This document shows positions 55,010 to 63,936 of a stretch of DNA of 64,000 nucleotides, in pieces; the first letter of the stretch is position 1, and each line of letters opens with the position of its first letter. The stretch comes from Rummeliibacillus stabekisii (GTDB taxonomy: Bacteria > Bacillota > Bacilli > Bacillales_A > Planococcaceae). The notes beneath the pieces were generated by a model, which was given only the letters and a program-made list of their open reading frames with translations, was not told where the DNA came from and made no database searches. A program made the translations under genes and the position numbers. The stretch covers positions 248,001-312,000 of the forward strand of contig NZ_BJVD01000001.1 of assembly GCF_007988965.1 (NCBI RefSeq), written 5' to 3'.

Positions 55010-56227
55010 TCAGTAGTTATTTTCTTTTCTCAATGAATTAAAACCTATCAAACCAATTGTTAGTATAATCCCTCCACCAGCCCAAAATACACTAGTTGTA
55101 GAAAGAATTGCTAGGATACTACTCATAATACCCAACGATACTGTGTCACTTGTATAATTAATAGATGATGATATACTAAACACTTTACCTAGCATATTAT
55201 TTGGTACTTGTTGTTGGATTAATACAATTCTTCCAAGCCCTTCACTTGCCTGACCTATTCCAATAAGAATCGTTGCTAGATAGATCATAAAAATAGATGG
55301 TGATAAACCAATTACTAACAAACCACTTCCCCATAGGATAATCCCTATATTAAAAATTATTAATGGTTTAAGTTTTTTCAATGTACCAAGCATAATAGAA
55401 GTAGCAAATGCTGCTGCACCAAGTATACCTGTAATAATTCCGAAGGTTGAAATATCTTTCTCTAAATTTTTATCCAAATAAATAGGTAATCCCACACGCC
55501 ACAACCCTGTATTTATCAGTATGCTTATAAATTGAACAAGTATAATAATAAGAATACTTCTATTTGACTTTAAATAAGCTAAAGTCGATTTAATTTCACT
55601 TACTGTTCCTTCTTCACTTTGACTAGTATTAAACTGAGGAACCTGATAGTTAATTAGCAAATGAAATACAGTCGAAATACTCATTAAAATGAATGCTAGA
55701 GTGAAAATGTGTATTTGATCAGTAAATTTAACAACTATTCCTACTGAAGCTGGGATTAGAATACTAGCACCACGTTGAATAGAATCTAATAGAGCGTTGC
55801 TTCTCTGTAATTTATTATCTGTAACTAGTTCAGGTAACAAAGCACGAAAACTTGGTTCTGAAAAGCAATTAAGAATGCTAATTAGGACGGCTGTACATAT
55901 TAAAATAAAATAATTTAAAAATCCCCAAAAAAATAGTATTGGAATAGCAAGAATTAATATCGCAATAAGAGAATCAGATATTACTGTTATTTTCTTCTTA
56001 TTCCATTTATCCGCCTTTACTCCACCATAAATACCAAAAACAATAAATGGTAACGTTTGCGCCATAATTATCAAAGACAAATAGAATGGTGAACTATTAG
56101 TCAGCTTTATTGTTAACCAGATGAGTTCCAGACTAAACAATGTTAAAGAGCTTCTTTTGAAGAGTCTTCCAAATAACAAAAAAGTAAAGTTTTTCTCACT
56201 TAGAATATCCTTATAGGGAATTTTCAA
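55010..56227 (-). CDS. MFS exporter
   Basis: A 405-residue major-facilitator transporter with twelve helices and the loop 2-3 motif GGVKADKWNKKK. The sequence style (FRALLPELVTDNKLQRSNALL, IGQASEGLGRIVLIQQQVP) fits the MFS_3 group that includes macrolide and siderophore exporters such as MefA and EntS. The substrate is not known. First gene of the AT-rich accessory block, transcribed leftward. Confidence 0.85.
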   Translation of the reverse strand: MKIPYKDILSEKNFTFLLFGRLFKRSSLTLFSLELIWLTIKLTNSSPFYLSLIIMAQTLPFIVFGIYGGVKADKWNKKKITVISDSLIAILILAIPILFFWGFLNYFILICTAVLISILNCFSEPSFRALLPELVTDNKLQRSNALLDSIQRGASILIPASVGIVVKFTDQIHIFTLAFILMSISTVFHLLINYQVPQFNTSQSEEGTVSEIKSTLAYLKSNRSILIIILVQFISILINTGLWRVGLPIYLDKNLEKDISTFGIITGILGAAAFATSIMLGTLKKLKPLIIFNIGIILWGSGLLVIGLSPSIFMIYLATILIGIGQASEGLGRIVLIQQQVPNNMLGKVFSISSSINYTSDTVSLGIMSSILAILSTTSVFWAGGGIILTIGLIGFNSLRKENNY

Positions 56228-56319
56228 TCGCTAGTATCCTTTCATTGAATAGGCTATATTTGATAAATAGTATTTATCATTTCCCCTTCTTTTCATTTGT
56301 AATTTGCATCTTACTTTGA

Positions 56320-56466
56320 TCATCTATAGAATTAGCAAAGATTTGGTTTTTCCCTTCAAAAACTAGAACTAAGGTATACAATATATTAGAAACTACTTCT
56401 GATGGTAAAAGTCTTATTGTCTATAAAGATGGTTCTAATATTATAAAACAGTACCGCTTACTATGA
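56320..56466 (+). pseudogene. Possible coding remnant without a start
   Basis: An open frame of 48 codons encodes KVYNILETTSDGKSLIVYKD and a NIIKQYRLL end before TGA. It reads like the C-terminus of a secreted or lipid-anchored protein, with ordinary codon choice, but has no start codon and no ribosome binding site. The stop abuts the VOC gene end. It may be a remnant or chance. Confidence 0.28.
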
Positions 56467-57141
56467 TTATTCAATATAAAACTTATTGTCATCATTGACC
56501 CCAATATTAATTTTAGAATCTAACATTATATCTAAAGGAAACACAGTAGCTACTTTATTAGAGAAAAACCATCTTCTTTTCGGATTTACTAATAATAAAT
56601 AGACTGGCAAATCTCCTTTTGTCATAAAAGATAATGTATTATCATTCGTTACTTCTTCTCCATCCCTTTCAACAATGGAAAGTTCCCTTAATTGTTTTGC
56701 AGCCTGCACTTTATCTTTAACAACTAAGCTTATTTCAGACATTTTTATAATATTTGCTGCAGTAAAAGGAACATGGCTCGATGGATTATCTAATCTTGCA
56801 ATAAATTCTACAATGTTCCCCGATGGATCTTCAAAATATAAAGAATTTGCTTTTATACTTGCGAAATATACTTCATCTTGATCTTCTTCTTTTAAAAGCG
56901 TTACTTTTTGTTTAACCCATTCCTTAGCAGCTTGAAATTGATTTTTAGGGATATCAAATGCAAAATGGTAAAAAGGTTCTTCTGCCTCATGAAAATTGGT
57001 AAACTCAACTATTGTAAGACCAAATTTTATTTTAAAGCTACCATTTGTAACGATTTCTATAGGTAATTCTAGAATATCCCTATAAAATTTTTTCATTTCT
57101 TCTAGTCTTTTCGTCTTAAGTATTACTTGATTGATATTCAA
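56467..57141 (-). CDS. VOC-family (glyoxalase/dioxygenase-fold) protein
   Basis: A 224-residue protein of the vicinal-oxygen-chelate superfamily. The first half has the typical LEEMKKFYRDILELPIE start and SLYFEDPSGNIVEFIA with the metal-binding glutamate. The second half looks like a degenerate second module lacking clear ligands. Start TTG 57141 with AAAGGAGG upstream. Such proteins often confer resistance by modifying or binding a toxic compound, or act as isomerases; the substrate is unknown. Confidence 0.78.
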   Translation of the reverse strand: MNINQVILKTKRLEEMKKFYRDILELPIEIVTNGSFKIKFGLTIVEFTNFHEAEEPFYHFAFDIPKNQFQAAKEWVKQKVTLLKEEDQDEVYFASIKANSLYFEDPSGNIVEFIARLDNPSSHVPFTAANIIKMSEISLVVKDKVQAAKQLRELSIVERDGEEVTNDNTLSFMTKGDLPVYLLLVNPKRRWFFSNKVATVFPLDIMLDSKINIGVNDDNKFYIE

Positions 57142-57237
57142 ATATTCTTCCTCCTTTCGATAAATAAAATATAACATTCTATATTTTCAAATAATATTAG
57201 ACCTAAGACTGAACAAAGTCAGAAGAATATTCTTCAT

Positions 57238-57370
57238 GCAAATTTTAATCCCGAAATAGATGACCAAATAAGAACATATAATTATCCAAAAGCAACTGGT
57301 GATTATGTAATGGTTGAAAATATTATATACGATCTAGGTAAGGTGAAATATGTATGAAGAGTAAATATAT
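57238..57370 (+). pseudogene. Fragment of the lipoprotein gene (repeat copy 1)
   Basis: About 133 bases at roughly 92% identity to 59279-59411, the 3' end of the lipoprotein gene, in the same orientation. It encodes NPEIDDQIRTYNYPKATGDY and on to DLGKVKYV, then TGA where the intact gene has GGA. Nothing upstream matches the lipoprotein, so only this piece was copied or left behind. Confidence 0.8.
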
Positions 57371-57475
57371 GTAATTAATTTACAGAAATAAACTCTTCAT
57401 ACTATTTTGCTATGGAACAAGAGGTAAAAAAACAGTTCTTCTCTTTGTATTCCTAATTATTTGTAATAATTCGCC

Positions 57476-58270
57476 CTAAACCTTTAAGGCCAATTTAACA
57501 GAGATATTAATATCTTCTTCAAATAATCCTAAATTATTTATTTTTAATAATTCATTTCTGAGTTCATTTTCGAAGCCAGAAATATTGTCCCCTAAAAATC
57601 TTTTAGCGCCATATGAGGTTGAATATATATTCCCTAAAATTGAATCTACTGTCCAACGATATTTGTAAGAAGGTAGATTATGTATTTCTAACTTGAATTT
57701 AGAGTTTTCTATTATACTTGCATGACTTTTATCTGGATGAGCGTAAATTGTATTTCCAGCTTTTCTTTTATCTCCATACCATTTACTTATCACCTCTTTC
57801 ACCTTATTTTCCCATAGAGTGAATCCTTTATTAGGAATATAGTTATCAATGATTGCTACTCCTCCTCCTGGGATAATAAGATTATATAATTTTTCTAACA
57901 CCTCCTCCCTATTCATCCAGTGAAATGATTTTGCCATTGTTACTAATTTAATATTTGAAACACTCATTTCATAAATAAATTGATTTAAATCACCATTAAA
58001 ATATTCAATGTTTGGGATTCGAAATTTTTCCTTAAATTCCTTTGCTTCATTTAGCATTTCATATTCCGTATCGATACCAATTATTGAATCAAACCAATCA
58101 TAAAGTCTAGAAGCTATTTCCCCAGTTCCACACCCTAAATCCAACATATTACCTTGACCATCTAGAGAAAACTTATTGACTAAAAATCTAAATAAATAAG
58201 ACGGATAGATAGGCCTAAACCTAGAATAATACCAGGCTGTTCCTTTGAATAAATCATCTCCATAATTCAT
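57476..58270 (-). CDS. SAM-dependent methyltransferase
   Basis: A 264-residue class I methyltransferase with the SAM-binding motif LDLGCGTGE near 44-52, the acidic motif IIGIDTEYEML, and a post-motif MAKSFHWMNREEV typical of small-molecule (UbiE-like, type 11) enzymes. The ATG at 58270 is favoured over 58276, since GGAGG then has an 8-base spacing. Substrate unknown. It lies between two copies of a lipoprotein fragment. Confidence 0.82.
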   Translation of the reverse strand: MNYGDDLFKGTAWYYSRFRPIYPSYLFRFLVNKFSLDGQGNMLDLGCGTGEIASRLYDWFDSIIGIDTEYEMLNEAKEFKEKFRIPNIEYFNGDLNQFIYEMSVSNIKLVTMAKSFHWMNREEVLEKLYNLIIPGGGVAIIDNYIPNKGFTLWENKVKEVISKWYGDKRKAGNTIYAHPDKSHASIIENSKFKLEIHNLPSYKYRWTVDSILGNIYSTSYGAKRFLGDNISGFENELRNELLKINNLGLFEEDINISVKLALKV

Positions 58271-58333
58271 AAACATAACCTCCTTCGTTTCTCGTAATAA
58301 GGAAACCTCTTAACCACTAGGAGTTCCCTTGTA

Positions 58334-58741
58334 CTATTTAGATGAATTGATTTGTAAAGATTGAACCTTTAAAGCACATTCCTGAGGTCTTACATCAATA
58401 GACGATAATCTTTCTATATCCATCCACACAGGCAAGTACATTCCTCTATCTCTATTTATGTTAGTGTATTCTTCTCCTTGGCCAGTTCCTAAAGTGCCAG
58501 AAATGATTTCAGATAGAAAAAAATATTGAGTACCATCATATTCGACTTCTAAAATGCACTCATTAACGTTTACAATTACCCCTAATTCTTCGAAGGCTTC
58601 TCTTTTAGCTCCGTCTTTTGGTGTTTCACCAATCTCGATTCCTCCACCAGGGAAAACATAGTAAATAGAATTATCTCTAATTCTTTGAATGAGTAAAACT
58701 TTCTTATTTTCTAATATAACAACTGATCCTCTATCTCTCAT
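58334..58741 (-). CDS. NUDIX hydrolase
   Basis: A 135-residue pyrophosphohydrolase. The Nudix box is complete: GGGIEIGETPKDGAKREAFEELG, positions about 37-59, with the REAFEE metal-binding residues. The protein probably hydrolyses a nucleoside diphosphate derivative. Start ATG 58741 with AGGGGTG upstream; the GTG at 58750 is less well spaced. It precedes the methyltransferase gene on the same strand, about 63 bases away. Confidence 0.85.
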   Translation of the reverse strand: MRDRGSVVILENKKVLLIQRIRDNSIYYVFPGGGIEIGETPKDGAKREAFEELGVIVNVNECILEVEYDGTQYFFLSEIISGTLGTGQGEEYTNINRDRGMYLPVWMDIERLSSIDVRPQECALKVQSLQINSSK

Positions 58742-58924
58742 AAATGACACACCCCTATCATTTATTATTTGTATTTAAACCATACATTTGTTCAGCGCAT
58801 TTTTAACACATATATATGATTTTTTACCATTTTAATGTTAAACTCATGTAAGAAATTTTTTATAAGGATAATTACTTATAATAGTATATTTTGTATCTGT
58901 TGGTGATAGATAGAGGTGATCAAA

Positions 58925-59419
58925 TTGAAAGATAAACTTAAATTAAACATACTACTCTTATTTTGTATCATTCTAACCGCCTGTTCATCTACATCAAATT
59001 CAGACACTTCCCCCCCAAGTGTAAACTTAGCTAGTGCTTCTGGAGACATTGTTTTAGGTATTGCACAAGTGGATTGGTCTCAAGATTCATCTGAAAATAT
59101 GAAAGTTGATGATATTTTCAAATTTGCTGAGAAACAAGAGCAAAACAACTTACAAGCAGGAGTAGAAGAAAGTCTGGGGCTAACACCTGCGAATAAAAAA
59201 TTTAAAAGCTATTCAGCTGAAGTAGAAAAAATAAATGTATCTTTCTATAAAAACAAAAAGTTATATGTTAAAAGAAGAGCAAATTTTAATCCCGAAATAG
59301 ATGACCAAATAAGAACATATAATTATCCAAAAGCAACTGGAGATTATGTAATGATTGTAAATATTAAATATGATCTTGGTAAAGTAAAATATGTAGGAAG
59401 AGTACATATTTTTAACTAA
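58925..59419 (+). CDS. Small lipoprotein of unknown function
   Basis: About 164 residues: a hydrophobic signal ending in the lipobox LTAC, a Ser-rich linker, and a domain without a recognised family that contains KFAEKQEQNN and a beta-rich C-terminus (YPKATGDYVMIVNIKYDL). Expected to be anchored to the outer face of the membrane. TTG 58925 with GAGGTG six bases upstream is preferred over GTG 58916. Its 3' end is duplicated at 57238-57370. Confidence 0.78.
   Translation: MKDKLKLNILLLFCIILTACSSTSNSDTSPPSVNLASASGDIVLGIAQVDWSQDSSENMKVDDIFKFAEKQEQNNLQAGVEESLGLTPANKKFKSYSAEVEKINVSFYKNKKLYVKRRANFNPEIDDQIRTYNYPKATGDYVMIVNIKYDLGKVKYVGRVHIFN
59279..59411 (+). repeat. Direct repeat copy 2 (3' end of the lipoprotein gene)
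   Basis: Direct repeat of 57238-57370, displaced by 2041 bases. Together they flank the methyltransferase, the NUDIX gene and most of the lipoprotein gene. Confidence 0.8.
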
Positions 59420-59508
59420 GTGTCCGTTCCATTTTTCGGCTACATTAAATAGTATTAACTTTAACAGAGATATTAACTCTAGAGAAAGATTCACACACTC
59501 TATTATTT

Positions 59509-59552
59509 GTAAGCAAAAAAGCATTCCCATCGTTGGAATGCTTTTTGCTTAC
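59509..59552. terminator. Bidirectional terminator, long stem
   Basis: GTAAGCAAAAAAGCATTCC pairs with GGAATGCTTTTTGCTTAC (18 base pairs, one bulged A). Separates the lipoprotein gene from the convergent reductase gene. Confidence 0.88.
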
Positions 59553-59567
59553 GAGAACCACTTATTA

Positions 59568-60584
59568 TCAGTCTATTTCCGAAACTTTAACCAATTGCTT
59601 ACCTAAATTTGCTCCTTTAAATAGGTCAAGAAACGCGTCAATAACATGGTCAAACCCTTCTACAATTGTCTCTTCGTATTTGAGCTTTCCTTCATTTAAC
59701 CATGTTGCAAGTGCGCTATACCCTTCTCCAATTCGGTCGGAGTAATCACCTAGTGTAAAACCTTTCATAAGGGCACTTGTTTTGATAAGTGCTGTTTGAA
59801 CTCGAGGCCCCATATCCACTTCTACATCATTATAGGATGATATAGCTCCACAAACAGGAATTCGTGCAAATTTATTAAGAAGCGGGAATACAGCATCTGA
59901 AATGGTGCCACCCACATTATCAAAGTAGATGTCAATTCCTTCGGGACATGCTTTAGCTAAAGCTGTTGGAACATCTTCTTTTTTATAATTAATGGCTTCA
60001 TCAAATCCTAGTTCATTCAATAAATATTGACATTTTTCATCTGTTCCAGCAATTCCTATTACTCGTGTTCCCTTTATTTTAGCAATTTGTCCAACAGTCG
60101 ACCCAACTGCGCCTGCAGCTCCAGATACAACAACTGTTTCACCTGATTTTGGCTTCGCAATATCAAGTAGTCCAAAGTATGCTGTTAATCCAGTCATGCC
60201 TATAATACTTAGATTAGCTGTGACTGGTGCTAAATTTTTATCAATTTTTTTTATTTCTTTCTCATTAACAACAGAATATTCCTGCCATCCAAGATTACCT
60301 AGTACTACGTCACCTTTCGAAAAACTTTCCGACTTAGAATCCACTACTTGGCCAATAACACCAGAAGTGATTACCTTATTTAACTCAAACGGAGCTATAT
60401 ATGATTTGGTATCCTGCATTCTACCGCGTAAATATGGATCAACCGAAATATAAGCTGTACGGATTAATACCTCCCCAGCTGAAGTTGTCCCGATTGGCGT
60501 ATCAATAAAATCAAAGTCATCCATTTTCGGCATCCCAACAGGACGTTGTTTTAAAGTAATTTGTTTTTGCATTTGTTGATTCAT
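59568..60584 (-). CDS. NADP-dependent 2-alkenal/curcumin-type reductase
   Basis: A 338-residue zinc-independent medium-chain reductase. The N-terminal RPVGMPKMDDF and VDPYLRGRM, then the nucleotide-binding GAAGAVGSTVGQIAKIKG and the FDNVGG motif are typical of CurA/YfmJ/PTGR-type enzymes that reduce the C=C bond of alpha,beta-unsaturated carbonyls. Start ATG 60584 with GGAGG six bases before. It probably serves detoxification. Monocistronic. Confidence 0.9.
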   Translation of the reverse strand: MNQQMQKQITLKQRPVGMPKMDDFDFIDTPIGTTSAGEVLIRTAYISVDPYLRGRMQDTKSYIAPFELNKVITSGVIGQVVDSKSESFSKGDVVLGNLGWQEYSVVNEKEIKKIDKNLAPVTANLSIIGMTGLTAYFGLLDIAKPKSGETVVVSGAAGAVGSTVGQIAKIKGTRVIGIAGTDEKCQYLLNELGFDEAINYKKEDVPTALAKACPEGIDIYFDNVGGTISDAVFPLLNKFARIPVCGAISSYNDVEVDMGPRVQTALIKTSALMKGFTLGDYSDRIGEGYSALATWLNEGKLKYEETIVEGFDHVIDAFLDLFKGANLGKQLVKVSEID

Positions 60585-60787
60585 ATTCATCCTCCATTCA
60601 ATTATTCAATATTTCATTCATATTGTTTTTTAATGCAATATTTTTATCATACGTTAAAATAAAAGTATACTCTTGTCCATTAAGAAGTCAATAAACGTGC
60701 TTTGGACATTGATAATCTCTAACTAATTTAAAAATTATCCTTCTAAAAATTTGTTATTCAATATTAACTCCTTATTGAAAAATCATA

Positions 60788-60815
60788 TAAAAAAAGACAC
60801 TCATTCGAGTATCTT
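60788..60815 (-). terminator. Terminator of the haem oxygenase-like gene
   Basis: AGACACTC and GAGTATCT (one mismatch) close a small hairpin, followed on the minus strand by seven Ts. Confidence 0.65.
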
Positions 60816-60828
60816 CCTTTCGTTCTTG

Positions 60829-61161
60829 TTATTCAACAACTGTATAGTTACTATTTTCCATGCTAATAACATACTCAGGTTTTGGGGGCTTGCCGCCATG
60901 TTCTTTAATTTGCTTCTTATGGCCAGCAATATGCTCAGGACTTTTCTCCCAAGCTTTCCATGCCTCTTCTGAATCCCAACGAATAATCATCACAACTTCT
61001 TCTTCGCCACGCCGGGTATTTTTCAATAACAATTCTCTACTAATAAACCCATCGCGTTGCTCAATTAATGAAGGTCCTTCACCCGGTTTTTTTGAAAAAC
61101 GATCAATAATATTATTAGCATGTCCTTCAGTTAGAATCCATCTTCGTATTTGTACAAACAT
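60829..61161 (-). CDS. ABM-domain haem monooxygenase, HmoA type
   Basis: A 110-residue antibiotic-biosynthesis-monooxygenase (ABM) fold protein. The pattern RFSKKPGEGPSLIEQRDGFIS, EEVVMIIRWDSEEAWKAWEKS and HIAGH resembles HmoA of B. subtilis and related IsdG-like haem-degrading enzymes that release iron from haem. The key Trp and His are present. It may instead be a quinol-type monooxygenase. Monocistronic. Confidence 0.75.
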   Translation of the reverse strand: MFVQIRRWILTEGHANNIIDRFSKKPGEGPSLIEQRDGFISRELLLKNTRRGEEEVVMIIRWDSEEAWKAWEKSPEHIAGHKKQIKEHGGKPPKPEYVISMENSNYTVVE

Positions 61162-61311
61162 TTTTCCGCCCCATTTCTTCTGTATGATTTTTGCATCTTA
61201 TTCATTTAGAAATTTTTATCTATCAACATTTTTAGTGTATACAAATGTATACATAAAGTCAAATGAATCTATGACTAGGATAATCATCTAGGTGAATAAT
61301 AGAACAAATAT

Positions 61312-61341
61312 AAAAACCGATTGAAAAGATCAATCGGTTTT
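61312..61341 (-). terminator. Terminator of the GGDEF-EAL gene
   Basis: AAAACCGATTG pairs with CAATCGGTTTT; on the minus strand five Ts follow. It overlaps the stop codon region. Confidence 0.85.
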
Positions 61342-63765
61342 ATGCGCTTTATGATTTTCTAAAATATCTTGTAACTCATCTGCTTTCACAGGTCGGCTAA
61401 ATAGGTAACCTTGGAATTCATGGCAGTCATTGTCGCTTAATAAAGAGAGTTGTTCTTCTGTCTCCACGCCTTCAGCTATCACATTTAATTTGAGGCTATG
61501 GGCCATATTTATGATAGTCTTTACAATCGCCTCGTCTTTTATTTCTTCATTGATATATCGAATAAAAGACTTATCAATCTTTAACGTATCAAGCGGGAAT
61601 GAGCGTAAATAACTCAAAGAAGAATAGCCTGTCCCAAAATCATCTAAAGAAAGTTTAACACCCATTGCTTTTAGCTGTTCCATCACAGGGAGCGCAGATT
61701 TTGGATTTTGAACAATCGATTCAGTAAGCTCTAATTCAAGATTTTTTGCTGGCAATCCTGTCTCTGATAGTATTGTCTGGACAGTTTCAACGAAATCAGG
61801 TTGTTGAAATTGCCTTGAGGAAATATTCACGCTCATTCTTAAATCATCAAAGCCTTGGTCTATCCATTTTTTGGCTTGCTGTGAGGCAACTCGTAGAATC
61901 CAATAGCCCATCGGAATAATTAGACCTGTTTCTTCAGCGAGTGGGATAAAATCGTTTGGCGGAACCAGGCCAATTTCTGGATGATTCCATCTGATTAGGG
62001 CCTCCACTCCTGTCACCTTGCCTGTATCCACACCAATTTGTGGTTGATAATATAACTCAAATTCATGATTTTCTATAGCTTTTCGCAGACCTATTTCTAA
62101 ATTCATTTTCTTCGCCATCATATTATTCATCTCAGCTGTGAAGAATTGATAATTGTTTTTCCCTAGCTCTTTTGCTCGATACATAGCTGTATCTGCATTT
62201 TTAATAAGAATCTCATGCTCCATTCCATCTGAGGGATACATACTTATACCAATCGATCCAGTAATAAACAATTCATGCTCGCCAAGTAAAAATGGACGGT
62301 TGAGCTTTTCCAAAATCTCTTTTGCCAAACTTACGACTTGTTGATGTGTAGTATGCGACACAACGATAATATATTCATCGCCCCCTTGACGTGCAAGCAT
62401 ATCTTTTTTTTGTATACATGTTTCCATACGTTTAGCTACTTCAATCAGAAATGCATCACCTACATCATGACCTAATGTATCATTGATATATTTAAAGCGA
62501 TCTAAATCGATAAACAATACTGCTAGCATTTGACCGCTTATTGCAGCTTGTTCAATACACATCGTTAAATGCGTATTTAATAGCCTACGATTCGGTAAAT
62601 TTGTTAGCGGATCGCGATAAACTAATTCCGTTATCTTTTCTTCTGTTCTTTTTCTTTCTGAGATATCGCGCAGAATGCCGCTGAAATATGTTTCATCCCC
62701 TTTTTTTAATGCAGAAAGAGACAATTCTAAAGGAAATTCCTCATTATTTTTTCGTAATCCTTTTAATTCTACCATTCGACCAATTACATGTGGCTCTTTT
62801 GTTCTAAGATAACGATCCATTCCTTTACGATGTGCTTCGCGATATTCCATGGGAATAATAATTTCAAGCTGCTTCCCAAGGACTTCCTCTTCTTTATAAC
62901 CAAAAATGATTTCTGCTGCTTTATTAAAGGAAATAATCATACCCCTTGAATTACATAAAACAATAGCATCACTTGCCGTAAGAATTATCGACTGATATAT
63001 GCTATCTTTGAACTCCAATTCAGTAGACGTTTGTTGAAAACGACGATCTAAATAAAAACCTCCGATAATACAAGCAAAGATGAACAGCATGCCGCCGGCT
63101 ACTGTATAAGCTAAAACACCACTATCAATAGCTGTTCTCTTAAAATGGAGCATCTCATGGTTTGGTTTCATTTTCATTGCTGCCATTCCTGTGAAATGCA
63201 TGCCTGCGATTGCACCCGCCATGACTACAGAGCTCATCCACTTTTGCAATTGCATCCCAACTGTTTTAGATTGGAAATAAAAAAATAAATATAAGGATAC
63301 GACTGAAGCTGCAAATGCTATCAACCATGACAATAGATAAAGAATAGGGTCATATGAAATATCCATCCCCATATTCATCGCCTTCATACCTATATAGTGC
63401 ATCGATACAATACCGGTTGTGATAAATAATGAACCTATTAGTATATAAATCTTTCTTTTAAGTCCTCGGCTAACAATTAGAAAAGCAACTGCACTTGCCA
63501 GGATTGCTAATATAAAAGATAAAGATACCCAAAATACACTATAGGAAACTGGCATAGGCAATTTAAGCGCAAGCATTGCAATAAAGTGCATTGACCAGAT
63601 GCCTGCACCAAAAGTAGCAGCTCCTACCCACCACCATAGCTGCTTAAGCCCTCCTTTTAACGACATAAGCCTAATAATAATATTTAAGGCAGTGTATGAA
63701 GAAATTATTGCTATACCTACAGATAACGCTAAAAGGGCACTATTGTAATGTCCCATCATATTCAT
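61330..63765 (-). CDS. MHYT-PAS-GGDEF-EAL cyclic-di-GMP protein
   Basis: An 811-residue signalling protein. Seven N-terminal helices form an MHYT sensor with three repeats (SMHFIAML, SMHYIGMK, GMHFTGMA), thought to bind a metal or gas. A PAS domain follows near 258-375, then a GGDEF domain with RQGGDEY near 466-472 (tyrosine in place of the usual phenylalanine) and an EAL domain with EALIRWN, DDFGTGYSSL and EGVE. Both catalytic sites look intact. The order matches B. subtilis DgcW (YkoW). Monocistronic. Confidence 0.93.
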   Translation of the reverse strand: MNMMGHYNSALLALSVGIAIISSYTALNIIIRLMSLKGGLKQLWWWVGAATFGAGIWSMHFIAMLALKLPMPVSYSVFWVSLSFILAILASAVAFLIVSRGLKRKIYILIGSLFITTGIVSMHYIGMKAMNMGMDISYDPILYLLSWLIAFAASVVSLYLFFYFQSKTVGMQLQKWMSSVVMAGAIAGMHFTGMAAMKMKPNHEMLHFKRTAIDSGVLAYTVAGGMLFIFACIIGGFYLDRRFQQTSTELEFKDSIYQSIILTASDAIVLCNSRGMIISFNKAAEIIFGYKEEEVLGKQLEIIIPMEYREAHRKGMDRYLRTKEPHVIGRMVELKGLRKNNEEFPLELSLSALKKGDETYFSGILRDISERKRTEEKITELVYRDPLTNLPNRRLLNTHLTMCIEQAAISGQMLAVLFIDLDRFKYINDTLGHDVGDAFLIEVAKRMETCIQKKDMLARQGGDEYIIVVSHTTHQQVVSLAKEILEKLNRPFLLGEHELFITGSIGISMYPSDGMEHEILIKNADTAMYRAKELGKNNYQFFTAEMNNMMAKKMNLEIGLRKAIENHEFELYYQPQIGVDTGKVTGVEALIRWNHPEIGLVPPNDFIPLAEETGLIIPMGYWILRVASQQAKKWIDQGFDDLRMSVNISSRQFQQPDFVETVQTILSETGLPAKNLELELTESIVQNPKSALPVMEQLKAMGVKLSLDDFGTGYSSLSYLRSFPLDTLKIDKSFIRYINEEIKDEAIVKTIINMAHSLKLNVIAEGVETEEQLSLLSDNDCHEFQGYLFSRPVKADELQDILENHKAHKTD

Positions 63766-63897
63766 ATATTAAATCCCTTCTGATAAAAAATTGTTTACTT
63801 GTCATAATAATCTATTTATATATGCTAAAATTACACTTTTTTATTATACAGAGTTTTTCACCTTTTGAAATCAAAATCAAATATTTTATATGTAAAA

Positions 63898-63923
63898 ACA
63901 AGCAGCAATCATTTGCTGCTTGT
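63898..63923 (-). terminator. Terminator of the gene at the right edge
   Basis: ACAAGCAGCAA and TTGCTGCTTGT form an 11-base-pair stem across a four-base loop, just after the partial gene's stop codon. Confidence 0.78.
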
Positions 63924-63936
63924 CTTGTTTTCCTAT

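Noticed and set aside
61162..61329. Looked for a cyclic-di-GMP riboswitch near the GGDEF-EAL and chemoreceptor genes
   Set aside because: No GEMM-type conserved core was found upstream of any of them.
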